Source of the DNA: Limnohabitans sp. MMS-10A-192
GTDB taxonomy: Bacteria; Pseudomonadota; Gammaproteobacteria; Burkholderiales; Burkholderiaceae_C
Direction of reading: 5' to 3'
NCBI RefSeq assembly: GCF_003063335.1
Contig: NZ_NERX01000002.1
Location: 310,001 to 374,000 of the forward strand
Length of the DNA: 64,000 bases
In this document: piece after piece, positions 37,400 to 45,870 of the stretch
How positions within the stretch are numbered: the first letter of the stretch is position 1
Layout: every line of letters starts with the position of its first letter
The notes under the pieces: model-generated
What the model was told of the DNA's origin: nothing
Databases searched by the model: none
What the model saw: the letters and a program-made list of their open reading frames with translations, nothing else
Made by a program: the position numbers and the translations under genes

Positions 37400-38802
37400 A
37401 TGAAGTTCCCTCAAACCCGCAATCAAACGCAAACGGTTAGCAGACCCTTCTGGGGTCAAGGGCCTGTGGCGCTGGCCTGTCTTTGGGCTGGCATGGTCTG
37501 TGCCGCAGAGCCTTCCGGGGCAAACACCACAGGCAAAGCAGCTTTGCTTGGCAACAAAGCCACCGTGGTGGCCTCCAGCGGTCATGGCCCCGTGCAGGTT
37601 GAAGCGCCTGTGCGTCTGACCGCCGGCAAATCGATGGTCATGGGCTTGTCCGAGAAGGCGGTTCGCATCTCGATTGCCAACCCCGATGTGGCCGACGTCA
37701 TGTTGGTGAATCCTAAAGAGGTGTATTTGTTGGGCAAGAAAACGGGCACGACCAACTTGTTTGTCTGGTCTGCGGGGGGTGCCACCAGTTTGCGCGATGT
37801 GATGGTGAATGTGGACACGGCTGCTTTGCAGTTGAAGCTGCGCGAATGGGTGCCCACGGCCGGTGGCGTGAGTGTGGATTCGGTGGCCGACACTTTGGTG
37901 GTGCGAGGACAGGTGAGCGATGCCCTGAAGGCGCAGCGCATCATGGGCTTGGCCGATGCGTTTTCGGGGGGCAAAAAGGCCATCAACATGTTGCGTGTGG
38001 AAGGTGGGCAACAGGTGATGCTGGAGGTCAAGGTGGCCGAGGTGTCCAAGACCTTGCTGGAAGACTTGGGCGTGGACCTGAACATCACGCGCAGCATGGG
38101 CGGGGCCTCGGTGAATTTGTTGTCGCAGTTGTTGACCAGTGGCTCGACCACCATCACCAGCACCCGGACGGGCAACAACGTTGCTTTGACGGCCGAGATG
38201 AAAAAAGGGCTGGTCAAAGTCTTGGCCGAGCCGACCATCACTGCGGTCAATGGTCAGGAAGGCGCGTTCTTGGCGGGCGGGCGGATTTACATTCCCGTGC
38301 CGCAATCGAACGGTTTGGGGGGGCTTCGATCGTTCTGGAGGAAAAAGAGTTTGGCGTGGGCCTGAAGTTTTTGCCCACGGTGCTCGAGGATGGCTTGATC
38401 AATTTGCGTGTCACGCCCGAAGTTTCCGAGTTGTCTCAATATGGCACCACGATCCAAAGCCCCGGCGGGCAAATCAGTTTGCTGCCGTCCATCACGACAC
38501 GGCGCGCATCGACCACGGTGCAGTTGCGCGATGGTGAGAGCTTCGCCATTGGCGGGCTGATCAAAAGCAATGTGACGGAGTCGATCAAGGCTTTGCCGCT
38601 GCTGGGCGAGTTGCCGGTCTTGGGCGCTTTGTTTCGCAGCACGGCGTTTCAAAAAGAGCAGTCGGAGTTGTTGTTTGTGGTGACGCCTCGTTTGGTCAAG
38701 CCGACAACAGCGCGGACGGCTCTGCCCACCGACAACTTCCGGCAACCCACACGCACCGAATTGTTCATTGACGGACAGCTGGAAGGAAAGGACAAGCCAT
38801 GA
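37400..38802 (+). pseudogene. rcpA: Flp pilus outer-membrane secretin CpaC/RcpA, split by a frameshift
   Basis: Two overlapping frames together make one secretin of about 467 residues. The first (37400-38365) gives the signal peptide, the N-domain GLSEKAVRISIANPDVADVM and the secretin N-terminal part up to [12 protein letters not shown]. The second frame continues [17 protein letters not shown], then [20 protein letters not shown] and the end near 38802. The switch falls in a run of seven G at 38317-38323; eight (or five) would restore one frame. As given the product would stop after 321 residues, without the membrane-spanning barrel. This could be slippage-based phase variation, a real mutation or a sequencing error. 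Confidence 0.85.
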
Positions 38803-39116
38803 AAAATTCACAAACACGGCGCTTGATGGGCGCATGCAAAGGCATGTTGTTGTGCGCACCGCTGATGCTGGGCGCTTGTGCCTCGTCGCTTTGGACGCCC
38901 GATGCCACGTTTGGCGAGGCTGTGCGGCAAGCGAAGCACACCCAGGTGCTGGACCCGGCTGCGCCCGCGAGTGCGCCTGGGGTTTCGGGCACCGATGCCG
39001 TGATCGCCAAGTCGGCGGTGGACCGGTATCAAAAATCTTTTGAAGTGCTGCCACTGCCCGTCAATGTGTTGAACATTGGTGTGGGCACCGGTGTTGGCGC
39101 TATGGGCGCGCGTTGA
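38799..39116 (+). CDS. Small Tad-locus lipoprotein
   Basis: A 105-residue protein with a lipoprotein signal; the lipobox LGAC puts the acylated cysteine at residue 27. The mature part is short, with a Gly-rich end ([14 protein letters not shown]). It overlaps the secretin stop by 4 bases (ATGA), so it belongs to the operon. By position it matches the slot of CpaD/RcpB-type secretin-associated lipoproteins, but it is much shorter, so homology is not claimed. Confidence 0.75.
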   Translation: MKNSQTRRLMGACKGMLLCAPLMLGACASSLWTPDATFGEAVRQAKHTQVLDPAAPASAPGVSGTDAVIAKSAVDRYQKSFEVLPLPVNVLNIGVGTGVGAMGAR

Positions 39117-39124
39117 GGAACACC

Positions 39125-40306
39125 ATGAATGCCGATTTGATTTTGTCCAATGCCGCTTTGGCCAAAGCGGTGGCGGTGAGCTTGGCTGCCGCAGGCATTG
39201 AGGTGCACACCCAAAGTTTGAGGCAGCCGGTGCATGCCCTCGATTTGGCCGATTTGGTCGGTGATGTGCTGATTGTGGAGAGTTCGAAGTTCCATGAGAT
39301 GGCGGATCTCAAGGCGCTCGAAGCCTTGACGTTCAACCGTCCCCAGTTGTATGTGATTTTGATCACGGACAACGCCGACAAGACTTTGCTGTTTGGCGCG
39401 ATGCGCGCTGGGGTTCGCGAGGTGTTGAATTTGCCATTGGCCGATGACGCGCTCAGCGAAGCCTTCAAACGCTGTGCTTCTCACCAAATCAAGCTTCAGG
39501 AGTCGCCTGACAATGTCAGATCCAGGGGCAAGATGGCGGCGTTTGTCTCGTGCAAAGGGGGAAATGGTGCCAGTTTTGTCGCCACGAACATGGCCTACCT
39601 GATGGCCAGCGAGTTCTCCAAATCCTGTGCTTTTCTGGATCTGGACTTGCAGTATGGCGACGCTTCTTTTTACTTGGGTGGCGGCAGCGTTAAAAACAAC
39701 ATCAGCGATTTGACGCAACAGATCGAGCGGCTCGATGGTCAGTTGTTGTTCAGTTGCATGCACCAGGTGGCCCCGGGCTTGGTGTTGTTGGCAGCACCAC
39801 ATGACATTGAAACGGCTTTGTCGGTGACCGCCAAGCAGCTTGAAAAAGTCTTGCAATTGGCCAGGCAAAGGTACGAGGTGGTCTTGCTGGACATCCACCG
39901 TGCAATGGACGGGCTGGCGATCCAGTCGCTGGACATGGCCGACGTGGTGTACCTGGTGATGGACAACACCATGCCTTCGGTGCGCGATGCGAAACGGCTG
40001 GTCAAGTTGTTCAGAACCCTGGCCTACAGCGATGAAAAATTGCGTGTGTTGGTCAACCGCTATAACAGCAAAGGGTTTGTCGACATCAAGAGCATTGAGG
40101 CGGCGATCGGTTTGCGGGTAACCCAGACATTGCCTGAGCATTTCGATGAGGTGAGTGAGTCCATCAACTTGGGGCAGCCTTTGGTGAAGATGCACCCCAA
40201 AAATCCGGTGGTCGATGCTTTGCGTTTGGTGGCGGCGAATTTCCTGCAAACAGAGCCACCTAAAAACAAGACGTGGCTGTCACGTTGGGTGGGCGCACAT
40301 GCTTGA
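39125..40306 (+). CDS. tadZ: Flp pilus localisation ATPase TadZ/CpaE
   Basis: A 393-residue ParA/MinD-like protein that places the Tad machine at the cell pole. It has a receiver-like N-terminal domain (residues 1-120, ending near NLPLADDALSEAFKRC). A deviant Walker A KGGNGAS at 144-150 follows, then FLDLDLQYGDASFYLG and the late VLVNRYNSKGFVDIKSIEAA. The deviant P-loop fits the CpaE subfamily. The ATG at 39125 is used, since the longer frame starts at TTG. Its end overlaps tadA by 8 bases. Confidence 0.92.
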   Translation: MNADLILSNAALAKAVAVSLAAAGIEVHTQSLRQPVHALDLADLVGDVLIVESSKFHEMADLKALEALTFNRPQLYVILITDNADKTLLFGAMRAGVREVLNLPLADDALSEAFKRCASHQIKLQESPDNVRSRGKMAAFVSCKGGNGASFVATNMAYLMASEFSKSCAFLDLDLQYGDASFYLGGGSVKNNISDLTQQIERLDGQLLFSCMHQVAPGLVLLAAPHDIETALSVTAKQLEKVLQLARQRYEVVLLDIHRAMDGLAIQSLDMADVVYLVMDNTMPSVRDAKRLVKLFRTLAYSDEKLRVLVNRYNSKGFVDIKSIEAAIGLRVTQTLPEHFDEVSESINLGQPLVKMHPKNPVVDALRLVAANFLQTEPPKNKTWLSRWVGAHA

Positions 40307-41699
40307 AAATCTAGCCGAAACCAGCGCTGTGCAAAGTGTGGCGCCGTCCAGCATTCGCCACCAGTTTGAAAACCGAACGGTGGATTTTCCGGGCTCGCAT
40401 TCTGCGGGTGCCAGCAAGTTGTCGCATGCGCGCTTTGATCAGATCAAGTCGCAGATTCACCGGCAGATCCTCGAAGAGATGGACTTGCGCCGCTTGGAGA
40501 AGCTGCCTCCTGAGCGCTTGCGCGCAGAGCTCCAAAACCTGACCGAGAGTTTGATCGGGCAAAACCACTTTGCCTTGAATGAAGTGGAGCGCAAACAAAT
40601 TGGCCAGGGCATTCAGGATGAAATGCTGGGCTTGGGGCCGATCGAGTCCTTGCTGGGCGATGGGACGGTCTCTGACATTTTGGTGAACGGGCCTTTCAAG
40701 GTGTATGTCGAGCGGCGCGGCAAGATCGAGTTGACGCCCATTCGTTTTGAAAACGATGGTCACCTTTTGCGCGTGATTGATCGGATCGTGTCGAGGATGG
40801 GGCGACGCATCGACGAGATGAGCCCCATGGTGGATGCGCGCCTGGCCGATGGGTCGCGGGTCAACGCGGTGATCCCGCCGCTGGCCATTGATGGGCCCTT
40901 GCTGTCGATTCGACGGTTTTCCGTGGTGCCTTACACCATGAAGGATTTGTTGGACTTTGGCACGATGACCCCCGACATGGCGTGTTTGATGGACGGCGTG
41001 ATCAAGGCCAAGCTCAATGTGTTGATATCGGGCGGCACGGGCAGTGGCAAGACGACGTTGTTGAATGTGGTTTCCGCCAGCATTCCGCCGGACGAGCGGA
41101 TCGTGACGATCGAGGATGCGGCCGAATTGCAGTTGCAACAACCGCATGTGGTGCGCATGGAAACCCGGCCGCCCAATATGGAGGGCGTGGGCGAGGTGTC
41201 GCAACGCGCATTGCTGCGCAACAGTTTGCGCATGCGACCGGACCGCATCATTTTGGGAGAGGTGCGGGGCGTGGAAGTGATGGACATGCTGCAGGCCATG
41301 AACACCGGCCATGAGGGCTCCATGAGCACCATCCATGCCAATACGCCGCGCCACGCCATGACCCGGCTGGAGCACATGTTGGGCATGGCGGGCATGCAGA
41401 CCGACACGCGCAGCCTGCGCCAGCAAATTGCGGCCGCGCTGACGGTGGTGATTCAGGTCTCCCGCTTGTCCGACGGCAAACGAAAAATCACCAGCATGCA
41501 GGAGATCACGGGCATGGAGGGGGATGTCATCACCATGCAGGAAATTTTCAGGTACGAACAAATGGGCCTGTCGAGCGATGCACAAGTGCAAGGGCGTTTT
41601 GTGGCCACGGGTATCCGGCCAAGGTTTTTCCAGCGGCTGCACACACGCGGCATTGAACTGGACCCCGCGATGTTCACGATCGAAGGAGTGGCCCCATGA
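40299..41699 (+). CDS. tadA: Flp pilus assembly ATPase TadA/CpaF
   Basis: The secretion-type ATPase that powers pilus assembly, 466 residues. It has the N-terminal conserved domain (LGLGPIESLLGDGTVSDILV near residues 110-129), Walker A SGGTGSGKT at 244-252, an Asp box TIEDAAELQL and a His box STIHANTPRHAM. The ATG at 40299 overlaps the tadZ end by 8 bases, and tadB starts inside its stop (ATGA). All motifs are intact. Confidence 0.96.
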   Translation: MLENLAETSAVQSVAPSSIRHQFENRTVDFPGSHSAGASKLSHARFDQIKSQIHRQILEEMDLRRLEKLPPERLRAELQNLTESLIGQNHFALNEVERKQIGQGIQDEMLGLGPIESLLGDGTVSDILVNGPFKVYVERRGKIELTPIRFENDGHLLRVIDRIVSRMGRRIDEMSPMVDARLADGSRVNAVIPPLAIDGPLLSIRRFSVVPYTMKDLLDFGTMTPDMACLMDGVIKAKLNVLISGGTGSGKTTLLNVVSASIPPDERIVTIEDAAELQLQQPHVVRMETRPPNMEGVGEVSQRALLRNSLRMRPDRIILGEVRGVEVMDMLQAMNTGHEGSMSTIHANTPRHAMTRLEHMLGMAGMQTDTRSLRQQIAAALTVVIQVSRLSDGKRKITSMQEITGMEGDVITMQEIFRYEQMGLSSDAQVQGRFVATGIRPRFFQRLHTRGIELDPAMFTIEGVAP

Positions 41700-42673
41700 G
41701 TGGTTTTTTTTATGCACTGATCCTGTGCGTCGTCGGCGTGGCTGTGGCTTTGTTGGTGGCGGCTTTGATCATGACGTGGGATGCCACCATGGGCCCCGGG
41801 CGCAAACGCTTGAACGAGCGCTGGCGGGTGGTGTCCAAAGACGATGGCGCGGAGGCGGCTGTCCGCTTGTCGCAAAAGCGCCATTTGAGTGAAAACGCCG
41901 CTGTGCAGGCCTGGTTGCAGCAGAGTTCTTTCATCCGGGCGCTGGATCGCGTGCTGGTTCAGGCGGGTTTGCAGATCAGTTTGGCGCAGGCTTTTGGCTT
42001 GTTTTTGGTCTTCACGGTGTCGGGTGTTGCGGTGGCTTTTTTTGGCGGCGCACCTGTTTGGGCCTCACTCTTGCTCATGCCTGTGGTGTGGGTCTTGCTG
42101 GCTTGGTATGTGTTGTACCGAAAACGCCGGCGCCTGTTGCAGATTGACCTGCAGTTGCCCGCAGCACTGGAGATGATGGCTCGGGCCTTGCAAGTGGGGC
42201 ATGCCTTGAGTGGGGCCTTGTTGATCGCGGCCAAAGAGTCCCGCGAGCCGATTGCCAGTGAGCTGCAAACGGTGTTTGATGAAATGAACTTCGGCATTTC
42301 TTTGCAGGTGGCCTTGCCTCATCTGGCCGAGCGCATCGCCAGCGACAGCGTGCGTTACTTTGTTGTGGCGGCCATGGTCCAGAGCGAAACGGGCGGTAAT
42401 TTGGCCGATATTTTGAGGAACACCGCCTCATTGATCCGCGAGCGGCACAAGCTCATGGCCACCGTGAAAGTGTTGTCGGCTGAAGGGCGTTTGTCGGCGG
42501 TGATTTTGTCGGTGTTGCCGTTTGCCATTGCCGCCGTGCTCAGTTGGGTCAACCCTGCGTTCATTGGCAAGCTGTGGACCGACCCTTTGGGATTGAAGCT
42601 GCTGATGGGTTCTTTGGTCTTGGTGGTGGTGGGTGTCATCTGGATGCAGCGCCTCGTCAGTGTCCGTGTTTGA
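41696..42673 (+). CDS. tadB: Flp pilus inner-membrane platform protein TadB
   Basis: A 325-residue membrane protein of the T2SS-F family. It has membrane segments near residues 5-22, 95-140 and at the C-terminus, with the cytosolic F domain between (LEMMARALQVGHALSGALLI, ESREPIASELQTVFDEMNFG). With TadC it forms the platform around TadA. It overlaps tadA by 4 bases and precedes tadC by 13. Confidence 0.95.
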   Translation: MSGFFYALILCVVGVAVALLVAALIMTWDATMGPGRKRLNERWRVVSKDDGAEAAVRLSQKRHLSENAAVQAWLQQSSFIRALDRVLVQAGLQISLAQAFGLFLVFTVSGVAVAFFGGAPVWASLLLMPVVWVLLAWYVLYRKRRRLLQIDLQLPAALEMMARALQVGHALSGALLIAAKESREPIASELQTVFDEMNFGISLQVALPHLAERIASDSVRYFVVAAMVQSETGGNLADILRNTASLIRERHKLMATVKVLSAEGRLSAVILSVLPFAIAAVLSWVNPAFIGKLWTDPLGLKLLMGSLVLVVVGVIWMQRLVSVRV

Positions 42674-42686
42674 AGGAAAGGCGCCT

Positions 42687-43637
42687 ATGTCCTGGATGCT
42701 CATTTTGATTTATGCCTGCGTGTTTGCGCTGGTGTGTGGTTTCAGTTATTGGGCCCTGAGCAGTTTGATGCCCAGCGGCATGACGCAGCGGCTGGCCAGC
42801 TTGCAAGACACGGCCCCGCCTGAGCGGCCTGCAAGCTGGCAAAAGTGGCTCGACAAGGTGCAGCAGGCCATGGCTTGGCTGGGGCCTTTGTCATCGGTTT
42901 CAGAGCCCGAAGACCCGGCACAAACCTTTCGTTTACGGCTGCGCTTTTACAACGCGGGCATCCATTCGCGTCTGGCGCCGTTGGTGTATCTGGCCAGCAA
43001 GACGGTGCTGACTTTTGCATTGCCTGGCATCGCGATGGGGGTGCTGTGGTACAGCCAAGTGAACTTGCCGCAAGCCATGGACATGGGGCTTGTGCTGGTG
43101 TGTGCCATATTGGGCTACTACTTGCCCAATGCCATCTTGGCGCATCTTGTGGCGCGTTACCAGCAAGCCTTGTTCAATGCTTTTCCGGATGCGCTCGATT
43201 TGATGCGCGTGTGTGTGCAGGCGGGTTTGGGGCTGGACGCGGCCATTGACCGTGTCGGGCATGAAATGCGTTTGAGCTGCGCCGAACTGTCCAGTGAATT
43301 CGAGCTGACCGGGCTCGAGTTGCGTGCGGGTGCCAGCCGAGCCGATGCGCTGCGCCATTTGTCCGCACGCATTGGCCTGGAAGATGTGGAGGCCTTGGTG
43401 GTGATGCTCATCCAGGCGGACATGCTGGGCACCAGCGTGCACGAGTCACTTCAAGTTCACTCGGAATCGCTGCGCACCAAGCGGCGGCTGTTGGCCGAAG
43501 AAACGGCGGCCAAGCTGCCCGTCAAGTTGTTGATCCCTTTGGTGTTTTGTGTGTTCCCGGCCTTGCTCACGGTTTTGTTGGGCCCGGCGGTGATCAGTGT
43601 CCAGGAAGTTCTGACGCCAACTGCGCAAGGGGCTTGA
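42687..43637 (+). CDS. tadC: Flp pilus inner-membrane platform protein TadC
   Basis: A 316-residue T2SS-F platform protein, partner of TadB. The F-domain motif FPDALDLMRVCVQAGLGLDA near residues 167-186 and ELELRAGASRADALRHL-like segment are typical, and membrane segments occur at the N-terminus, centre and C-terminus. The ATG at 42687 has AAGGA upstream; the longer frame overlaps tadB. It is the last gene of the operon, so no TadD lipoprotein follows, which is unusual. A hypothetical gene converges 15 bases later. Confidence 0.93.
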   Translation: MSWMLILIYACVFALVCGFSYWALSSLMPSGMTQRLASLQDTAPPERPASWQKWLDKVQQAMAWLGPLSSVSEPEDPAQTFRLRLRFYNAGIHSRLAPLVYLASKTVLTFALPGIAMGVLWYSQVNLPQAMDMGLVLVCAILGYYLPNAILAHLVARYQQALFNAFPDALDLMRVCVQAGLGLDAAIDRVGHEMRLSCAELSSEFELTGLELRAGASRADALRHLSARIGLEDVEALVVMLIQADMLGTSVHESLQVHSESLRTKRRLLAEETAAKLPVKLLIPLVFCVFPALLTVLLGPAVISVQEVLTPTAQGA

Positions 43638-43652
43638 GCGCTCTGCCCAGGC

Positions 43653-44264
43653 TCAGCCTTGAACTACAGCCAGATACGCCTCGCGCGTTTCGGGGCTGAC
43701 CGCTTCCAGCGCTTGTTCGTAGCGCGTTTGGTGCTGTTTGATCATGCGGGCCGAGGCGATGGTTTTGGATTTGCAAAACCAGTGGCAGCTGTGTTGCATC
43801 AAGAACATCTCGGCCATGATGCGAAATGCCCGCTCTTTGCTGGGCGTTGGCGTGTGTGCCATGGCGCGCTCGATGCCTTGCGCGTGCACGACCAGCAGGC
43901 GGCGCATGTCAAACGTGGCTTTGGGCGAGAGCTGGTCGATGAAGGGCAGCGCGATCTTGAAGCCGCGTGTCACCGGCGCAGCCAGTCGGCCGAATGCGGT
44001 GGCCAGGGCTTTGAATTCTTCGGCCAGCTGTTGCTCGGCCAGTTCTTGCAGTTGCAAGATCTGTTGTTGGCGTGCGGCCTCGGGCTCGGCCAGCGCGCGC
44101 ATGTAGGCCTCGGTCAATTGGGCCATGTGCTTTTCGATCTGGTAGGGCCGCAATTGCTCGGCCAGCAAGGCGGTGCGTTGGCGTTGTCCCTGGCCGTTCA
44201 GCCAGTGGATGCCCACGCCCAACAAAAACAAAAGACTCAGAAGTTCCATACCTGTCCGCTTCAT
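43653..44264 (-). CDS. Hypothetical protein with N-terminal membrane anchor
   Basis: The product is about 203 residues. It starts with a single hydrophobic segment (MELLSLLFLLGVGIHWLNGQ when read from the inner ATG), then a mostly helical Gln/Ala/Glu-rich region (YMRALAEPEAARQQQILQLQ) that could form a coiled coil, and a Cys-containing end (MQHSCHWFCKSKTIASARM). I do not recognise the family. Starts are possible at 44249, 44264 or 44288. It converges on tadC and is divergent from the phasin gene. Confidence 0.6.
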   Translation of the reverse strand: MKRTGMELLSLLFLLGVGIHWLNGQGQRQRTALLAEQLRPYQIEKHMAQLTEAYMRALAEPEAARQQQILQLQELAEQQLAEEFKALATAFGRLAAPVTRGFKIALPFIDQLSPKATFDMRRLLVVHAQGIERAMAHTPTPSKERAFRIMAEMFLMQHSCHWFCKSKTIASARMIKQHQTRYEQALEAVSPETREAYLAVVQG

Positions 44265-44441
44265 GGGCCTGATGGCCCGGTGCCCCAAGTGTAAAGAGCT
44301 GGGCCTGGCCGGGTATCTGTGCGCGGGCCCACCCCTTGATTTGGAGTGCCGCCTCTAAAGTGCGGGTTTTCCCTTGTGCCACCCCGCTGGCGGTGTTCAA
44401 ATTGCTGCATTGCAACAAACAACCCTTTCAAGGAACACACC

Positions 44442-44999
44442 ATGAACTTCAATGCTGACCAACTCGTCGCCGCTCAACAAGCCAACCTGAAGGCCGCTTC
44501 CGGCCTGTCGCAAACCGCTTTCGCTGGTTTCGAGCGCCTGGTCGAGCTGAACATGGCCGCTGGCAAAGCCGCTGTGGGTGAGTCTTTCGCCAACGCACAA
44601 GCCCTGTTCGCTGCCAAGAACCCCCAAGACATGTTGGCCGCTCAAGCCGCTTTGGTGCAGCCTGCTTTCGAAAAGGCCGTGTCTTATGGCCGTCACCTGA
44701 CCGACATCGCCAACAGCACCGGCGCTGAGTTCACCAAGGCTGTCGAAGGCAAGTTCGCCGAGACCGAGCAAGCGGTCAAAAGCTTGGTCGAGAACAGCCT
44801 GAAGAACGCACCTGCTGGCTCTGACGCCGCTGTGGCCGCCATCAAAACCGCCATCGAAGCCGGTCAAAACGCCACTGAAACCCTGAAAAAAGTGGTCAAG
44901 CAAGCCGCTGACACCGCTGAGACCAACCTCAAGACCGCCACCGCCCAAGCAGAAGCTTCGGTCAAAGCCGCTCTGAGCAAAGCCAAAGCCAAGGCTTAA
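44442..44999 (+). CDS. phaP: Phasin, polyhydroxyalkanoate granule protein
   Basis: Phasins coat PHA granules and control their size and number. The 185-residue protein has the family features: FNADQLVAAQQANLKAASGL, an all-helical body and an Ala/Lys-rich C-terminus (SVKAALSKAKAKA). AAGGA precedes the ATG at 44442. It implies that the organism stores PHB-type polyester. A strong intrinsic terminator lies 35 bases after the stop. Confidence 0.93.
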   Translation: MNFNADQLVAAQQANLKAASGLSQTAFAGFERLVELNMAAGKAAVGESFANAQALFAAKNPQDMLAAQAALVQPAFEKAVSYGRHLTDIANSTGAEFTKAVEGKFAETEQAVKSLVENSLKNAPAGSDAAVAAIKTAIEAGQNATETLKKVVKQAADTAETNLKTATAQAEASVKAALSKAKAKA

Positions 45000-45033
45000 T
45001 TCCCAAAGCACTCTCGCAGTGCTTTCTACAATC

Positions 45034-45057
45034 AAGGCGTCTTCGGACGCCTTTTTT
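45034..45057 (+). terminator. Intrinsic terminator after the phasin gene
   Basis: AAGGCGTC and GACGCCTT pair around a TTCG tetraloop, followed by a run of six T ending at 45057. This is a textbook Rho-independent terminator, 35 bases after the phasin stop and just before the next gene. Confidence 0.95.
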
Positions 45058-45065
45058 GTTTCTGG

Positions 45066-45863
45066 ATGCCCTTCATGCCCCCTGCGTTTGCCCACCCCTC
45101 TGCCCCTGTTTTGCACATCGAAGGCGGTGTGGCCACGATCACCCTGAACCGCCCAGCCCAGCGCAACCGGCTGGAAAACGGCGACCTGAAGACCTTGCTG
45201 GCGCAGTTTGAACAAGTCCATCAAAACGCCGATGTGCGCGTGCTGGTGCTGACGGCCAACACCGAAGGCCAGCCCAAGCCGGTGTTTTGCGCGGGCTATG
45301 ACATCAGCGGTTTCAACGAGCCCGGCCATGGCTCGACGTTCTTTGAGGAAATCCCTGACGCACTGGCCAAGCTGCGGCCAGTGACGATTTGCGCTTTGAA
45401 TGGCAGCGTGTACGGCGGTGCCACCGATGTGGTGCTGGCCTGCGACTTGCGCATTGGCCTGCAAGGCATCGAGTGGCGCATGCCCGCCACCGCGCTGGGC
45501 TTGCATTACTACCCCAGCGGTCTGCAGCGCTACGTCAGCCGTTTTGGCGTGGCGGGTGCCAAGCGTGCGTTTTTGACGGCGCGCCCTTTCTCGGCCGAGC
45601 AGCTCAACGCCATGGGCTTGTTCGAGGCCTTGGTGACGGACGCCGATTGGGCTGCGACCTTGGACGCGCTGGTTGGCGACATCCTGGCGCTGGCACCTTT
45701 GGCGGTGCAAGAGACCAAAAAGTCGATCAACGAAATCGCGGTGGGCCAGATGGACACCGATCGCCTGCGCGCACGCGAGCACATGACCAGCGACAGCGCC
45801 GACTTTGCCGAAGGCCGCGCAGCCTTTGCCGAGCGCCGCAAGCCGACATTTGTGGGCCGTTGA
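45066..45863 (+). CDS. Enoyl-CoA hydratase/isomerase family protein
   Basis: A 265-residue crotonase-fold enzyme. The CoA-binding region GVATITLNRPAQRNRLENG and oxyanion-hole segments FCAGYDISGF and ALNGSVYGGATDVVLACDLRI are present. In the second the usual acidic catalytic positions are changed (GSVYGGATD, with HYYPSGLQRYVSR later), so whether it is a hydratase, isomerase or other member is open. It starts 9 bases after the terminator T-run and lies 7 bases before the TonB receptor, so the pair is likely co-transcribed. Confidence 0.87.
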   Translation: MPFMPPAFAHPSAPVLHIEGGVATITLNRPAQRNRLENGDLKTLLAQFEQVHQNADVRVLVLTANTEGQPKPVFCAGYDISGFNEPGHGSTFFEEIPDALAKLRPVTICALNGSVYGGATDVVLACDLRIGLQGIEWRMPATALGLHYYPSGLQRYVSRFGVAGAKRAFLTARPFSAEQLNAMGLFEALVTDADWAATLDALVGDILALAPLAVQETKKSINEIAVGQMDTDRLRAREHMTSDSADFAEGRAAFAERRKPTFVGR

Positions 45864-45870
45864 CCGACCC

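Noticed and set aside
38365..38365. Programmed ribosomal frameshift in the secretin gene
   Set aside because: The poly-G run lacks a slippery heptamer of the X-XXY-YYZ type with A or T and no obvious downstream stimulatory structure was seen; slippage of DNA or a base-count error is simpler.
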